Below are positions 10,561 to 21,068 of a DNA stretch of 64,000 nucleotides, in pieces (positions within the stretch are counted from its first letter, which is position 1; each line of letters opens with the position of its first letter). The DNA is from Dasyornis broadbenti (taxonomy: Eukaryota > Chordata > Aves > Passeriformes > Dasyornithidae), in assembly GCA_013397935.1 (NCBI GenBank), contig VZRN01005380.1:1-64000 (forward strand), read 5' to 3'. Made by a program: the position numbers and the translations under genes. The notes under the pieces are model-generated. The model made no database searches and was not told the DNA's origin. It worked only from the letters and a program-made list of their open reading frames with translations.

Positions 10561-11440
10561 TCAAATAACTATCACAAGCTGAGTGGTTATTGTTTTTGTG
10601 AAGGTGTGTGGTGGAAAAATCCATTCTAATAGCCAGAGACGATGTCCATTACATTGACCAAAGAGAGCATAGGGTTGAAAAGATTGCAAAATTAGGAACA
10701 GCCGCAAAGGCAAATTTGGGTTCTGACGTGTGGCAAAGGATTTATTGATTTTGTCACTTACATGTGCCAAAGCCTCTCGGGCAGTCTTTGGTAACTGCCT
10801 AGGGGAGGAAAGATCTGGGTCCTCTTTTAACAATTGAAGCAAAGGGCAAAATTCCTCTGTGGTGATTCCCAGGAAAGGGCAAATCCAATTAATAGTGCCC
10901 AGTAACTTTTGCAAATCATTCAATGTGCTTATGTCAGTTTTTACAGTTACTGGCAGTGGGGTGACTGTTGTTTGTAGCAATTTAAAGCCCAGGTATTTCC
11001 AAGGAGATTCTGTTTGGATTTTTTGTGTGACTACACACATAAGCTTCTGCTGGCAAGTGTTATTTTTAAAGCAGCAAGACAGTCCTTCAACAGTAAAGAA
11101 CTGTCAGAAGTAATTAAATTATCATCTATGTAGTGATGCAGCAAAACAGATGGGTATTTTTGCCGTACTGGTTGTATTGCTGAGTGAATGACTAATATAA
11201 GTAGCTGTATAAAGCTTTGGGGTTGGATTTTACAATCCTTGTTCCTTGGTGATACATAATAAACAGTCTTTTTACAATTCTTGGGATCTCATTGCTCTTT
11301 ACCCAGTTATAAGAAATGCTTCTTGACTACTCGCAAAGGCTAACCTGTTCTACAGCTAGCAATGAAAGGAGCTCCTCATTGAACACGCCCACGGTTGGTT
11401 AAGTTGGAGTATGCCACTGGAAAATGGATTAATTCAGACA
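10561..11440 (-). pseudogene. pol: ERV reverse transcriptase remnant
   Basis: The catalytic palm motif reads YIDD within HHYIDDNLI at about 11120-11150. Thumb/connection sequence continues from there to 10561, with PWKYLGF and LQKLLGTINW as typical retroviral pieces. Upstream palm sequence (11150-11440) is broken by stops and frame changes. It is non-functional. Confidence 0.85.
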
Positions 11441-11590
11441 AAATGAAGTCCCTGTTAAATCAGGAGCCATCTGTGGTGCATGGAATGAGAACTACTTGCT
11501 GTATGTTACATGAAAGGGAGAATCAAGAAAATTATTTCCTACTGTCACAGTTTTCTGTGTGACAGGTATGTCAGCATCTTTGAGCATTAC

Positions 11591-11626
11591 ACGCACCTTA
11601 CAGCATTATGAGGCTGTAAGGTGCGT
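11591..11626. other. Perfect 14-bp inverted repeat
   Basis: The arms ACGCACCTTACAGC and GCTGTAAGGTGCGT flank an 8-nt loop ATTATGAG. It sits at the junction between the ERV remnant and the satellite-like array. Confidence 0.8.
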
Positions 11627-13830
11627 GATGACACTTCCAGTTTAGAAGAAAGTGCAAAGCACAGTAATCTGATGGCGGTTTGCAGGTTGTAAAGGAAACA
11701 GGACTACCACTTGATTGTGGTGAAAATACAAGTTTCCACACATAAGGGGCAAAGTCCGAGCAAACTTCTTGTCCTGGCACAGCTCTCTGTGTGAGATGTA
11801 GCCAAAAAATTTTCTATTTAGATTCAGACTACAAGAGAGGCAGAATATGGTGGTTTGTAGTGCAGAGAAGGAAAGTGCATGGCACCAGACTGTTTCATTA
11901 GAAGCAATGCACTAGACTGCTTCTGTGTCAGCTCAGTGTTCAGCGCGAGGAGTAGATGGACATTACTCACTCTGGGAGAATGAAAGCGTGTGATGGTACA
12001 GAAGGCAAAGAATGGACCCATGGAGCACCATGCTTGTGTGCACAGCATACAGGCTGCAAGAAGAGAGTGGCTGCCACTTGCTTGCCTGCTGAATTCAAGT
12101 TTTGAATTGTGAGGAGAAAGGTCTGCAACAGCTACCTCTGCTGGCATATACTCGTATCCGAGCTCTAGTGAAAACAATAAAATTTAGCTTTGGACTCCGA
12201 GATCCAGAGAACATGATGGTAGATGTAGCCGAGAGGAAAATACAGAGTGCACTGGTGAGTTTGATGTGGATGACGTGGCTAGGAGAAGGTGCAGATCACA
12301 CTGGCTTTTTCTTCTAGAGACTTTTTCTATGGGAGCAGCTGCTGGACACTTGCGACTGAGCTGCGAGTGAAAAATGTGACTGCACGTCTATTTAAGAAGG
12401 AAGGTACAGAGCTGAAGTGTGTTTGTGCAGTTTCAAGGCTGCTAAGAGAAGGCGGTGTTTTAAGAATGCCTTGGGTTTTGATGCCTCCTTCTGTGTAAGC
12501 TCTAGCTGCTTGAACTCTGTACAACTGAAGGTGGGCGAAAGCGCGTATCTCCAGGCTGTTGCGATGGAATGCAAAGAGTGCGTGTCACTTGTTGAAACAG
12601 CAAGAGTGTTTTCAGCTGACACTGATTGTGAACAAGCTTCTGGGTGGACTTCAGCAGTTCGGTGCACTGCGCACAGAAGCCCAGTGCTCGGCAGCTTCAT
12701 TCATCTCCTTATATGTGCTGCAGAGAACTGAAGCCCAGAAATGCTCTCTCTGCTGCAACAAGTAAATGACAGTGCTTGCCCTCTGGGATTAAGCATGAGG
12801 GGAAAGATTTTGCCAGTGAGAGAAAGAAGAATTTTGCCACAGCTTCGGACTTGCAGATCTCAAGCAATAAGAGCTGCTAAAACAGGAAGCATGGCAAGAG
12901 AAGGGGTTTCTCAAGTACCCCCTTTGGTTCACACCTTGCCAGGCTTCAAACAGACGGTAACGTGGTTCTGCCAGCAGAGAGCTGCTTCAGCGGTAAAAGC
13001 TGTTGTCCGGAGTGCAGAAGGTGAAGAAAGAAGGTGCACAGCAGCATGCTTGTGTGCACTTTGGAGAGCATTGCAAAAATGCAGCAGACAGCTGTTTCCC
13101 AGGAAGAGACAGTTAGCTCAGAAATGCTCTCCCTGCTGCAACAACTCGCAGCGCTTGAACTCCTGGGCAAAGCATGTAAGGAAAGATTTAGCCAGTGAGA
13201 GCAAGAAGAACTTTCCCACAGCTTCAGACGTGGAGATCTCAAGCAGTTAGAGCTTGCACAGAAGGAAACATGGCAAGAGAAGGTGTTCCTCAAGTACACC
13301 CTTTTGTTAACACCTTGCCCGGCTTCAAACTGACCATAAGCTCGTTCTCCTGGTAAAGAGCTGCTTCAGCATGCCGGAGCTCCATTGCTTCGTTCTTCAC
13401 CTTTGGCGACAACACGTGCTTTTGTTTTCCCTGCCTGTGTGCGAAGATTTGTCTGCTTCGCTCTCGCACAGAAAGAGCTAATGGTCACAAGCAGCTCTCT
13501 AGAGAGCAGGAGGCGAAGAAAGAAGGCGCACAGCAACGTGCTTTTGTGTACTTTGTAGAGCATTGCAAAATTCCAGCCAAAATCTCTTTCCCAAGCAGAG
13601 GTGGCCCAGAAATGCTCTCTCTGTTCCAACAAGCAACTCGCAGCCATTGCGCTCTGTGGCACAATGCGCAAAGAGAGAGGAGAAAGTGAGTAGCACTTTT
13701 CTACAGCTTCAGGCTTGTAGAGCCCAAGCAGCTAGACCTGCCATGGAGGGATCCATCTGCACAGAAGGTGTTCCTTAAATCCTCCCCCTCTTGGCAGCCT
13801 TCAAAGCACGCAGGACACACTTGGGCTCTG
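11627..13830. repeat. Diverged array of a 0.5-kb tandem repeat family (older array)
   Basis: Units share words with the array at 26893-28640: TTGTGTGCACTTTGGAGAGC (13050), AATGCTCTCCCTGCTGCAAC (13123), ACAGCTTCAGACGTGGAGA (13217), GTTCTTCACCTTTGGCGAC (13391) and the next TTTTGTGTACTTTGTAGAGC (13544), a period of about 495 bp. A segment at about 12420-12720 carries the same words in reverse complement, so at least one unit is inverted. Earlier units (11627-12400) are strongly decayed. No protein match was found. The open frames are broken by divergence. Confidence 0.75.
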
Positions 13831-14247
13831 TGGCCGCCTGTCTGCCTTCCTTCTTTCCCCTAGAAATCTTGTTTTGCTTTGCTCATGTGGAAGACATAAT
13901 TATATTGCTTTTAAATATTTATAGCTATTAACATTTAATACAATCCCAAGTTTCGGATCTGTGTACCCAGCTTAAAATGAACATTGCTGTATTTGAATCA
14001 AGCAGTGGACATCCACTTTCCACACACAACAGCCTAAACTATGGAAAATCTCAGCTTCTCAGAGAATCAAGGTTATGCAGTGGAAAATCCCCACAGATTA
14101 TGTGGATGGTGCCAGTGGTACTCTTTCTTCAACAAGTACCTACAGGTAATAGTTGCTCATTGATTCAGTCTTCAGTTGTATAGGAATGATCTCCAAGGTC
14201 CAAGGTCTAGCTGTGGCACTTGGCTTCCATAAGACCATTCCTTTGCA
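13831..14247. other. No feature recognised
   Basis: Spacer between the older array and LTR-like copy 2; AT-rich, and nothing could be assigned. Confidence 0.5.
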
Positions 14248-14973
14248 CTGTCAGTAAGAGATCCAGGGGTTTAGTTCAAGGTTTATTACTTTCTCTGAGC
14301 ACAAAGGAGAAATCCCCACCAGACAAACTCAACTAGTGAAAATCACGCTGAATTTTATTGGAAAAAAATATCAAAATCAAATGAGCAAAAATCAACTATC
14401 TTTGGCAAAAAAATGAAATACAACACTTAATTCAATATTCAACCATTTCTCATAGCTTTAGTGGGTGCTAATTTAACATTTACTTAGCATAAACTTAGGC
14501 CAACTGAGAAAAAACCTTTCAACTTATTAAACACTATGTTTCCCAAAAGTTTCAGGCAAAGAGAAGTAGGGAAAAGAAAGAGAGGCAGAGGAGGAAGACA
14601 GAAGGAGAGAAGAGATCTAGGAAAACCCACATAGAGCTATCACCTCCTAGGGTTGCAGTGGGGGCAGGAGAGAACCTACATGCAGGCTTCTAGGCTGCAA
14701 CCTCGTGCTGACCTCGTGCTCCACCCTTGAAGCCCCACGGCCTTCACGTTGTCACCCCTTAGGTGGGACTGCTGGTCACTTAGCCAGTCAGCGCCCAGGC
14801 GAGCACCTGGGCCACCCCAAGAGTCCAGGGCTGACAGCTCAGCCAGGCCTTGGGAAGGCTCTGGGGATGAAGTGGAGTGTGGCCTCACCTTCGGCAAAGC
14901 CTGACTGGCCCCTCCCAGCAGACACAGGCACGCCAGTTCCAAGATGTTTCGAGGCATGCACCATGCAGTCTCT
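14248..14973 (-). mobile_element. LTR-like element, copy 2
   Basis: This is a diverged relative of 3141-3840. Shared blocks include CAAAGGAGAAATC-CCACCAGA, ACATTTACTTAGC, CCCAAAAGTTYCA, AGCCAGTCAGCGCC-like and AAGCCTG-TGGCCCCTCCCA-CGGACAC-like stretches, and the shared end AGTCTCTGACA. Because CCDC81-like exons lie between the two copies, they are separate insertions rather than the two LTRs of one provirus. Confidence 0.6.
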
Positions 14974-15010
14974 GACAGCAGCCTGCCATGATGATGCCCT
15001 TGCAATGTCT

Positions 15011-15551
15011 TGTCTCATCTTTCTTCTTCTCCGGTCTTTCTTCTCCTGTCTCTTCTTTTCACTTTGTTTTCTGATTTAAAAAATTCAATCAGCGTAATCT
15101 TAGCAAGTTTTGGTCCTTTATACTGCACCTCATTTCATCCCAATTCATTGCGTTGTATTCGCTCCATTTCCAAATTTTCGGGTTTTTTCCACTTGCATTT
15201 TATTTTGTCCTGTCCCACGTGTTTGTTACACTTATTCTCTGATTTTAGGATTTAATTTCTTTTTGTGAACTGAAATTCTTGCCATTTCAATGAGGATCAA
15301 TTTGTCTAGCTTTGGTCCTTTTCCCTGCACTTCAGGTCATCCCATGCCATTTTCTTGTTTTCACTTCGGTGCTGAAATTTCTTCTATTTTTTTAGCCTTC
15401 CATTTCCTCCATTTTTTCTCCTGTCTCTCCTTTTCACTTTGTTTTCTGATTTCAAAAATTCAATCCACACGATTTTGGCAAGTTTCTGTTGTTCTCACTG
15501 CACCTCGTTTCATCCTAATCCATTGCGTTTTATTCACTCCATTTCAAAAGG
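15011..15551. repeat. Pyrimidine-rich segment with an internal duplication of about 380 bp
   Basis: The block TCTTTTCACTTTGTTTTCTG through CATTGCGTTGTATTC (15055-15160) recurs at 15433-15543 with modest divergence. The whole segment is flanked by a direct copy of CATGATGATGCCCTTGCAATG at about 14988 and about 15553, as if it were inserted or tandemly duplicated. Confidence 0.7.
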
Positions 15552-16080
15552 TCATGATGATGCCCTTGCAATGGCTTGTCCAGTGCCAGTGTCCCTGCAG
15601 CTGTAGGCTCGACAGCTCTCTGAAGCCTACGCCCAACCCACAGGGCAGCTTGTGGCTGGGGGCGAGGTGCCCACCCCTATGGGGGGTCCAGATCAGAAAG
15701 GTGTGGGAGCAGCAAGGCTGGGGCCTTGCCACGATTGCCTTGGCAGGCCCTTTCCAGTGCCAGTGTTCCTGGAGCTCCAGGCCCTTTAGATCTCTCAACC
15801 CTAACTCTGGCATAACCCTAACCCTAGCCCTAGTTCATTACACAAACCCACTCCCTGGGTTTTCCCTATCAGAAAGATGTAGGAGCAGCACTGTTGGGTC
15901 CCTGCTGCGATGGCCTCAGCAGGCCCTTTCCAGCCCCAGTGTGCCTGGAGCTCGAGGCTCTTAGATCTCTCAGGCCTAACCCAGACCCCCAATGGCAGCT
16001 TGGCACTGGGCCAGAGGGGCTCATCACCATAGGTGGCACAGATTAAAAAGTGTGCAGTTGGCAGTGGAGGCACCTGTTAA
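15552..16080. repeat. About 177-bp tandem repeat, 3 copies, with telomere-like hexamers
   Basis: Landmarks GATCAGAAAGGTGTGGGAGC (15690), TATCAGAAAGATGTAGGAGC (15867) and GATTAAAAAGTGTGCAGTTG (16042) mark three units; GGCCCTTTCCAGTGCCAGTG-type words recur with them. Between copies two and three, AACCCTAAC (15797) and TAACCCTAACCCTAGCCCTA (15813) read as C-strand telomeric repeats, one diverged. Confidence 0.75.
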
Positions 16081-16756
16081 GCCCTGGATCCTTATTATAA
16101 TGTAGTGAAAAATGTGAAAAATTAGCATAGAAATCCTTAGTGGATTTAATGGAAATAAATAAGAAAGAAAATATCAAACCTAGGAAACAAATCAAAGATA
16201 GCTCTGACGAGGGAAAGAAATTAATTTCAAGAATAATGTAATGCTTTGCAGGCCTGCTCTTACAAGAAACCATCAAGTTAATTTAATTCCCATTTCTCCA
16301 AGAAAATGTTGTTTAAATCAATTCATTCTTTCATTATGCCACTCATGGGCACCATGAACTGATGAGAAATTACTGAGTTGACTTTCATGTTTCAGAATCC
16401 TTTCATTTTCACTTCATTTTCTATCCTGACATGGGATTTATGTACTGTATTTGCATGTTAAAATAGTATATTTAATTGTAAAAGTGGTGTTATTTAATTA
16501 CCTTGCAATGAGGTTATTTTAAATGGTTCATTATAGTTTTGTTAGTAGCTTGCTGTATGATTGCATCTCTGCACTGTTTTAATGAATTACACCTTCAACC
16601 AACAGCTGCATTGTAGGAAACCCTGACTTGCTGTTGGCCCTTCAACAAAAGATTTTGCGCTAGAAAGAGTTCACAGGATTAGATTCAGATAATTCCGATA
16701 CCTGAGCAGAAGTCCATAGTTTTCCAGAACTGCACAAAAATGTTATTGAACTACTT
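16081..16756. other. No feature recognised
   Basis: AT-rich unique-looking sequence with no coding or repeat signal that I can name. Confidence 0.5.
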
Positions 16757-17330
16757 TGTATAGAACCATAGCATTGTTTAGGTTGGGAAAGACCTCTAAG
16801 ATCATCGAGTCGAACTTTTAACCCAGCACTGCCATGTTCACCACTAAACCGTGTCCCTAAGTGACACATCCACACTTTTTTTCAACACAGCCAGGGATGG
16901 TGATTACATCACTTCCCAGAGCATCCTGTTCCAATGCCTGAGCACTCTTCAGATGAAAAATTTTTCCTAATTTCCAATCTAAACCTCCCCTGGTGCAACT
17001 TGAAGCCATTTCCTCTGGTCCTGACATTTGGTACCTGGAAGAAGACACCCATCCCACTTGGCTACAGCCTCCTTTCAGGCAGTTATAGAGAGTGATGAGG
17101 TTTCCCCGGAGCCTCCTTTTCTCCACGTTAAACAATCCCATCTCGCTCACCCACTCCTCACAGGACGTGTGCTCCAGATCCTTCACCAGCTCCATTGCCC
17201 TTCTCTGGACACACTCCAGCACCTCAATGTCCTTCTTGTAGAGAGGGGCCCAAAACCGAGCACAGGATTCAAGGAATGGCCTCCCCAGTGCTGAGCACAG
17301 CAGGCCTCCTTGTCTTCCTTCCCTCACATC
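16757..17330 (-). mobile_element. CR1: CR1 LINE 3' end with RT C-terminal coding remnant
   Basis: The minus strand carries the end of ORF2 (APLYKKDIEVLECVQRRAMEL, then EEWVSEMGLFNVEKRRLRGN) and the 3' UTR, ending in antisense TAGAACCATAGCATTG near 16757. It is a 5'-truncated copy, as is usual for CR1. The frame is open over about 150 codons, which is relatively long for a dead copy. Confidence 0.92.
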
Positions 17331-17560
17331 CCAGGTGTTTAGAGACTTTAGTAAGATTCCCCCTGAACTTTCTGTTTTGCAAGCTGAAGTGTCTTAGCCC
17401 ACTTACCTTCTCATATATCAGAGATGCTCAAGTCCCTTACTCATCTCTGTGGCCCTGTTCACTCCAGTAAGGTCACTCCAGTAAATCCATATCTGTCTAG
17501 TACTGGGGAGCCCAGAACTGCACCCAGCACTTGAGGTATGACAGAAACACTGAGGAACAG
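17331..17560 (-). mobile_element. CR1: Second CR1 fragment abutting the first
   Basis: The plus strand reads AAGATTCCCCCTGAAC, GAGATGCTCAAGTCCC and TACTGGGGAGCCCAGAACTG, again antisense CR1 but covering the same consensus region as the previous copy. It is therefore a separate, older copy. Confidence 0.75.
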
Positions 17561-18599
17561 CTCAAAGCATAGCAGGCCATCATCAGGAGCCATGGCAGCA
17601 AAGCCACTCAAGAACCAGCTTCTCCAGGCAACTCTATCCATACTCTCTCTGGTAATATTCACGCTTGTCTCTGTCTACATGGTGGAAAAAGGTTTTTCTC
17701 TACATTTAAAAGAAAATAACTTAGTTTTTACTTTTGGTTTCATCTGTGTACTTCCTGTGAAAAAAATCATAACCTAAAGGCTTTTGCAAAAATGTAATTT
17801 TTAAACTTGGTCTCATATTAATATCTTTGTTGACTTTGCTCGTACCAATACACTCGGAAATGCAATGGAAGCATCATTCTTGATCTCAATGGGAATTAAG
17901 CACCAAAATAACTTTGAGGAGTCAAGTATAAGTCCTTGGCTTGTAGAATAACAGTTCTATTTTGAAAACATGCTGTGGCTTTTCAGGGAGTCGCTTGCAA
18001 ATATGCACAAATAGTTGTCTATATTTAGGTCAGCTATATGCTTGTGCACTGAAATATTGCTTTTCTTACATGCTGATATGGAGGAGTATCATCCCTTAGG
18101 GAAGAATTCTGTATCATTAAACTAATCCACGCTATTACATTTCTATTATTGTTTCTGTGTACATGCATTTTACAACTAAAAATGGTGCAGATAAATAACA
18201 CATTTGTATAAACACGAGTATTATTTATCTGTACTGTATTTACCAGTACTATCAGTGCTAGTATCTGCTAATGTTGGTTCTGATTAACTTCTTCCCTGTC
18301 ATCACCTGGCATATGTTGTTTAACATGGGGGAAGGGAGAAGAGAAGAAGGGATAATTTCACTGGTGTACTGAAAGCAAAGATGACTGAGAGTGGATATGA
18401 ATTATCTTACAAATCTTGGAGTTACCAGAAAGCATTCAGGATGGATTTGAGAGTCAGGTAGGTGCAGTTACTGTCTCAGGTCCTATACATGTGGATGGTG
18501 CACCTTCAAGCTGCAGTCTTCTGATACTATTATTCCACTTGCTGTCTGTGTTTCACATGATGCCCTCATATGTAGGGATTCAGAGTCTTGCTGAGCTAG
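17561..18599. other. No feature recognised
   Basis: AT-rich intergenic sequence; the open frames are short and unsupported. Confidence 0.5.
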
Positions 18600-18931
18600 A
18601 TGGCTGCGGTGATCTTTTGACTTTGGTTGATAAGAAGCCATGGGAAAGACAAACAAGTGGCACCTTGGAGGAACAAGAACAAGGGACAGGATAAGACTGT
18701 GTGTACCTTATGCTTAGCTGCAGGCACCACTTGTAAATAACATAATCAGGGTTTAGGATCACAGGTAACGAATGCCTTGCACCCGTAGGGGATAGAGTGT
18801 TTTGTAACTGCTGAATTGTGACTTTGTAAAGGTATAAAAGGCTGTGTTGCCTAGAATAAAATTGGCTTTGCTAGCACCCAAGCGGAGTCTGTTTCTCAGT
18901 TGCCAACACTGATACGCTTAACTTTAGACAA
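18600..18931 (+). mobile_element. Class II-type LTR (solo), plus orientation
   Basis: Promoter-like order on the plus strand: TATA box GGTATAAAAGG (about 18830), then AATAAAA 20 bp on (18857), then CGGAGTCTGTTTCTCAG typical of avian ERV R/U5. The right end is near 18931. The left end is estimated only. No target duplication was resolved. Confidence 0.6.
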
Positions 18932-19978
18932 CAAAAGGTACTTTTTAATCTTGTGAAAGACTAACCCAGCTTTAAAATGTACACAAGCTCTGCATAGTAA
19001 GATCTTTGAATGAGAAAGCTGCATTACATCGTTACTCCTATGTACAGATATCTGTCACTAAAAGGACATTTTTTGTTTTCATACACAAAAGTCTCACAGC
19101 CCTTCCTGGGTACAAATGGATGTGCCACAGGCTGGACTGCCTGATGCTATATTATCGAATACTGTTTTCCTATAATTTATTGTTTTACTGTTATAGACAG
19201 GTTACATGCTTTTGATGCTAGTTTCAGTGAAAGAGGTACAGTTTTACTTCCTAGACTCAGAAGATGTTTCTGTGGTAAAAAGTGCAGATCTAATATATTG
19301 ATTTTAGGGGATCTCTTTCCTCAGTTTAGTAGCACAATCTCCCTAGCATATAACTGTGGTCATTGTGTGGAAAGTAGGAGTTCTTCTTGGTGTAACTGCA
19401 GAAGAGTTTCTAGGTAATACCTATGATCGTACTGAAAGTCGCTTCTGTTTTTAGTACACATTGCACAATGATTTTTGATGATTTTTGTTTCCTGTTGTTA
19501 TGGCGAAGAGAGTTTTAGTCCAAGGCTTTTTACATCGACTCTGTTTGTTCCTAATGCAAGTACTCAATGGCTTCCTGAAGGGTCTGGTAAAACAATTTAA
19601 TGAACAGAAAAATGTTTTCCTCAACCGTTCCAGTCTTCTTTTGATAACAAGTGTGCTTTGTTAATCTCAAAACCATAACTGACTAACAGCTTTCATTACC
19701 TTTCCCCATTTACACAAAAGCAGGCACAAGTCTCAACTTTGTTATTCATTTACAGAGTTTTAACTGCAGACTGTTCTGGATAGAGGAAGCAGAGCAGTCC
19801 AAAGCCATTAATGTTAATCAAGGTCAAATGTTGTCAATTTTCATTTAATAACATGGATGTCTCAAATCTTAACACTTTCCAATTGCAACTGAGGCTACTA
19901 GAAACAGTGTCAGATATTCAATACATTTTTTATTTGTTATCAAGTACTGGCTTAGCTGCTCCATCTAGACTAGTTGAC
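18932..19978. other. No feature recognised
   Basis: AT-rich spacer between two LTRs; it could be very old retroviral interior, but no motif supports that. Confidence 0.4.
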
Positions 19979-21068
19979 TGTCGTGATTCGGCTCTGGTCA
20001 AATACCAGGCACCTACAACATCTACTCACTCACTCTCCCCTGCCACAGCTGGGCAGAGGAGAGAAAAAAGTTTATACACACAGGGCTCATGAGTTGAGAT
20101 ACAGAACTGGGAGAAGATGCACTGAGAGCAAAACAGGCTGAACTTAAAGTTGCAAAGTGATTTATTGCTAACAAAGTAAGAGGAGCTAATGAGAAGTAAA
20201 ATAAAACCTTCAAAGACACCATTTCTCGGCTCACCTCCCTCCCTCCTTCCCAGCAGCAGCACAGGAGGCAAGGCATGGTGGGAGGGGGGTAGGTCAGTTC
20301 ATCACCAAGATCTTCTTCTACTGCTCAAGGAGAAGAGTCTTTTCTTCTGCATAGCCGTGGGGTCCCTCCCATGGGAGACAGCTCTCTGCAAACTCCTCCA
20401 GCATGGGTCCACATCTCATGAGCAGCAGCCAGCCTGAATCTGCCGCAACATGAGCTCCCCCTACGGGCAGACAGTCCTCCCAAAACAGCTGCAGTGTGGG
20501 GTCCTTCGTCCACAGGGTGCAGACCTCTGAGGCCAGGCTGTTCCATCTCAGGAGCAAGGCCTTTCTCTCCACTGGGACTCCTGCTGAGAGTCCTCCAGGC
20601 ATCCACCCACTCTCATGTGGGGCACCTCCCTACAGGCTGCAAGTGGATCTCTGCATCCCCTGTGGACCCCATGGGCTGCAGGGGCACAACCTGCTCCACC
20701 ATGGTCATCACCACAGCCTGAAGAGGATTCTAGTCTCCCATCTCCTCCACTGACCTCCTCTCCCATCTTCTCCACTGACCTTGGTGTCTCCATGTTGTTT
20801 TCCCTCACATATTCTCACCTTCTCCTCCTTTTCTGGCTAAAAGGAAATGTGTGCACCCATTGTTTTGATTTCTTCTTAAATCTGTTATCACAGAGGCGTA
20901 ACCAACATCTCTAATTGGCCCAGCCTTGGCCAGCAGCATGTCCATCATCTTCAGAGCCATCAAAGATCGGCTTTGCTGGACGTGGTGAAAGATTCGAGAA
21001 GCTTCACACAGGAGCCATCTTTGCGGCCCTCTCCACTAGCAAAAACTGGGCCAAGCAAAATCAACACA
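19979..21068 (-). mobile_element. Avian LTR (solo), about 1.1 kb
   Basis: It begins TGTCGTGATTCGGCTCTGG and runs through ACTCACTCACTCTCCC, GTTGCAAAGTGATTTATTGC, then TTATCACAGAGGCGTAACC and GGCCTTGGCCAGCAGC-like sequence to AAAATCAACACA, a layout I recognise from a common bird LTR in antisense. On the minus strand AATAAATCACTTTGC can serve as the poly(A) signal. The ends are estimated. Confidence 0.7.

Larger units (their letters stand above)
5530..11440 (-). mobile_element. Decayed class II (betaretrovirus-like) endogenous retrovirus, pol-env part
   Basis: Reading on the minus strand from 11440 down, remnants follow retroviral order: reverse transcriptase, RNase H, integrase, then Env with a membrane anchor. 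gag and protease are not recognisable, and the right end stops at the satellite-like array, so the 5' part is lost. The order and the Env type (Trp-containing PPWN region, long coil, anchor) suggest a beta-type/ERVK relative. Numerous frame breaks show it is an old, inactive copy. A younger solo LTR splits env. Confidence 0.85.

Noticed and set aside
3141..14973. A single 11.8-kb provirus bounded by the two related LTR-like copies
   Set aside because: CCDC81-like exons and the 92-bp inverted repeat lie between the copies, and their divergence is high.
16857..17327. Cellular gene of about 156 codons
   Set aside because: The sequence is the C-terminal end of CR1 ORF2.
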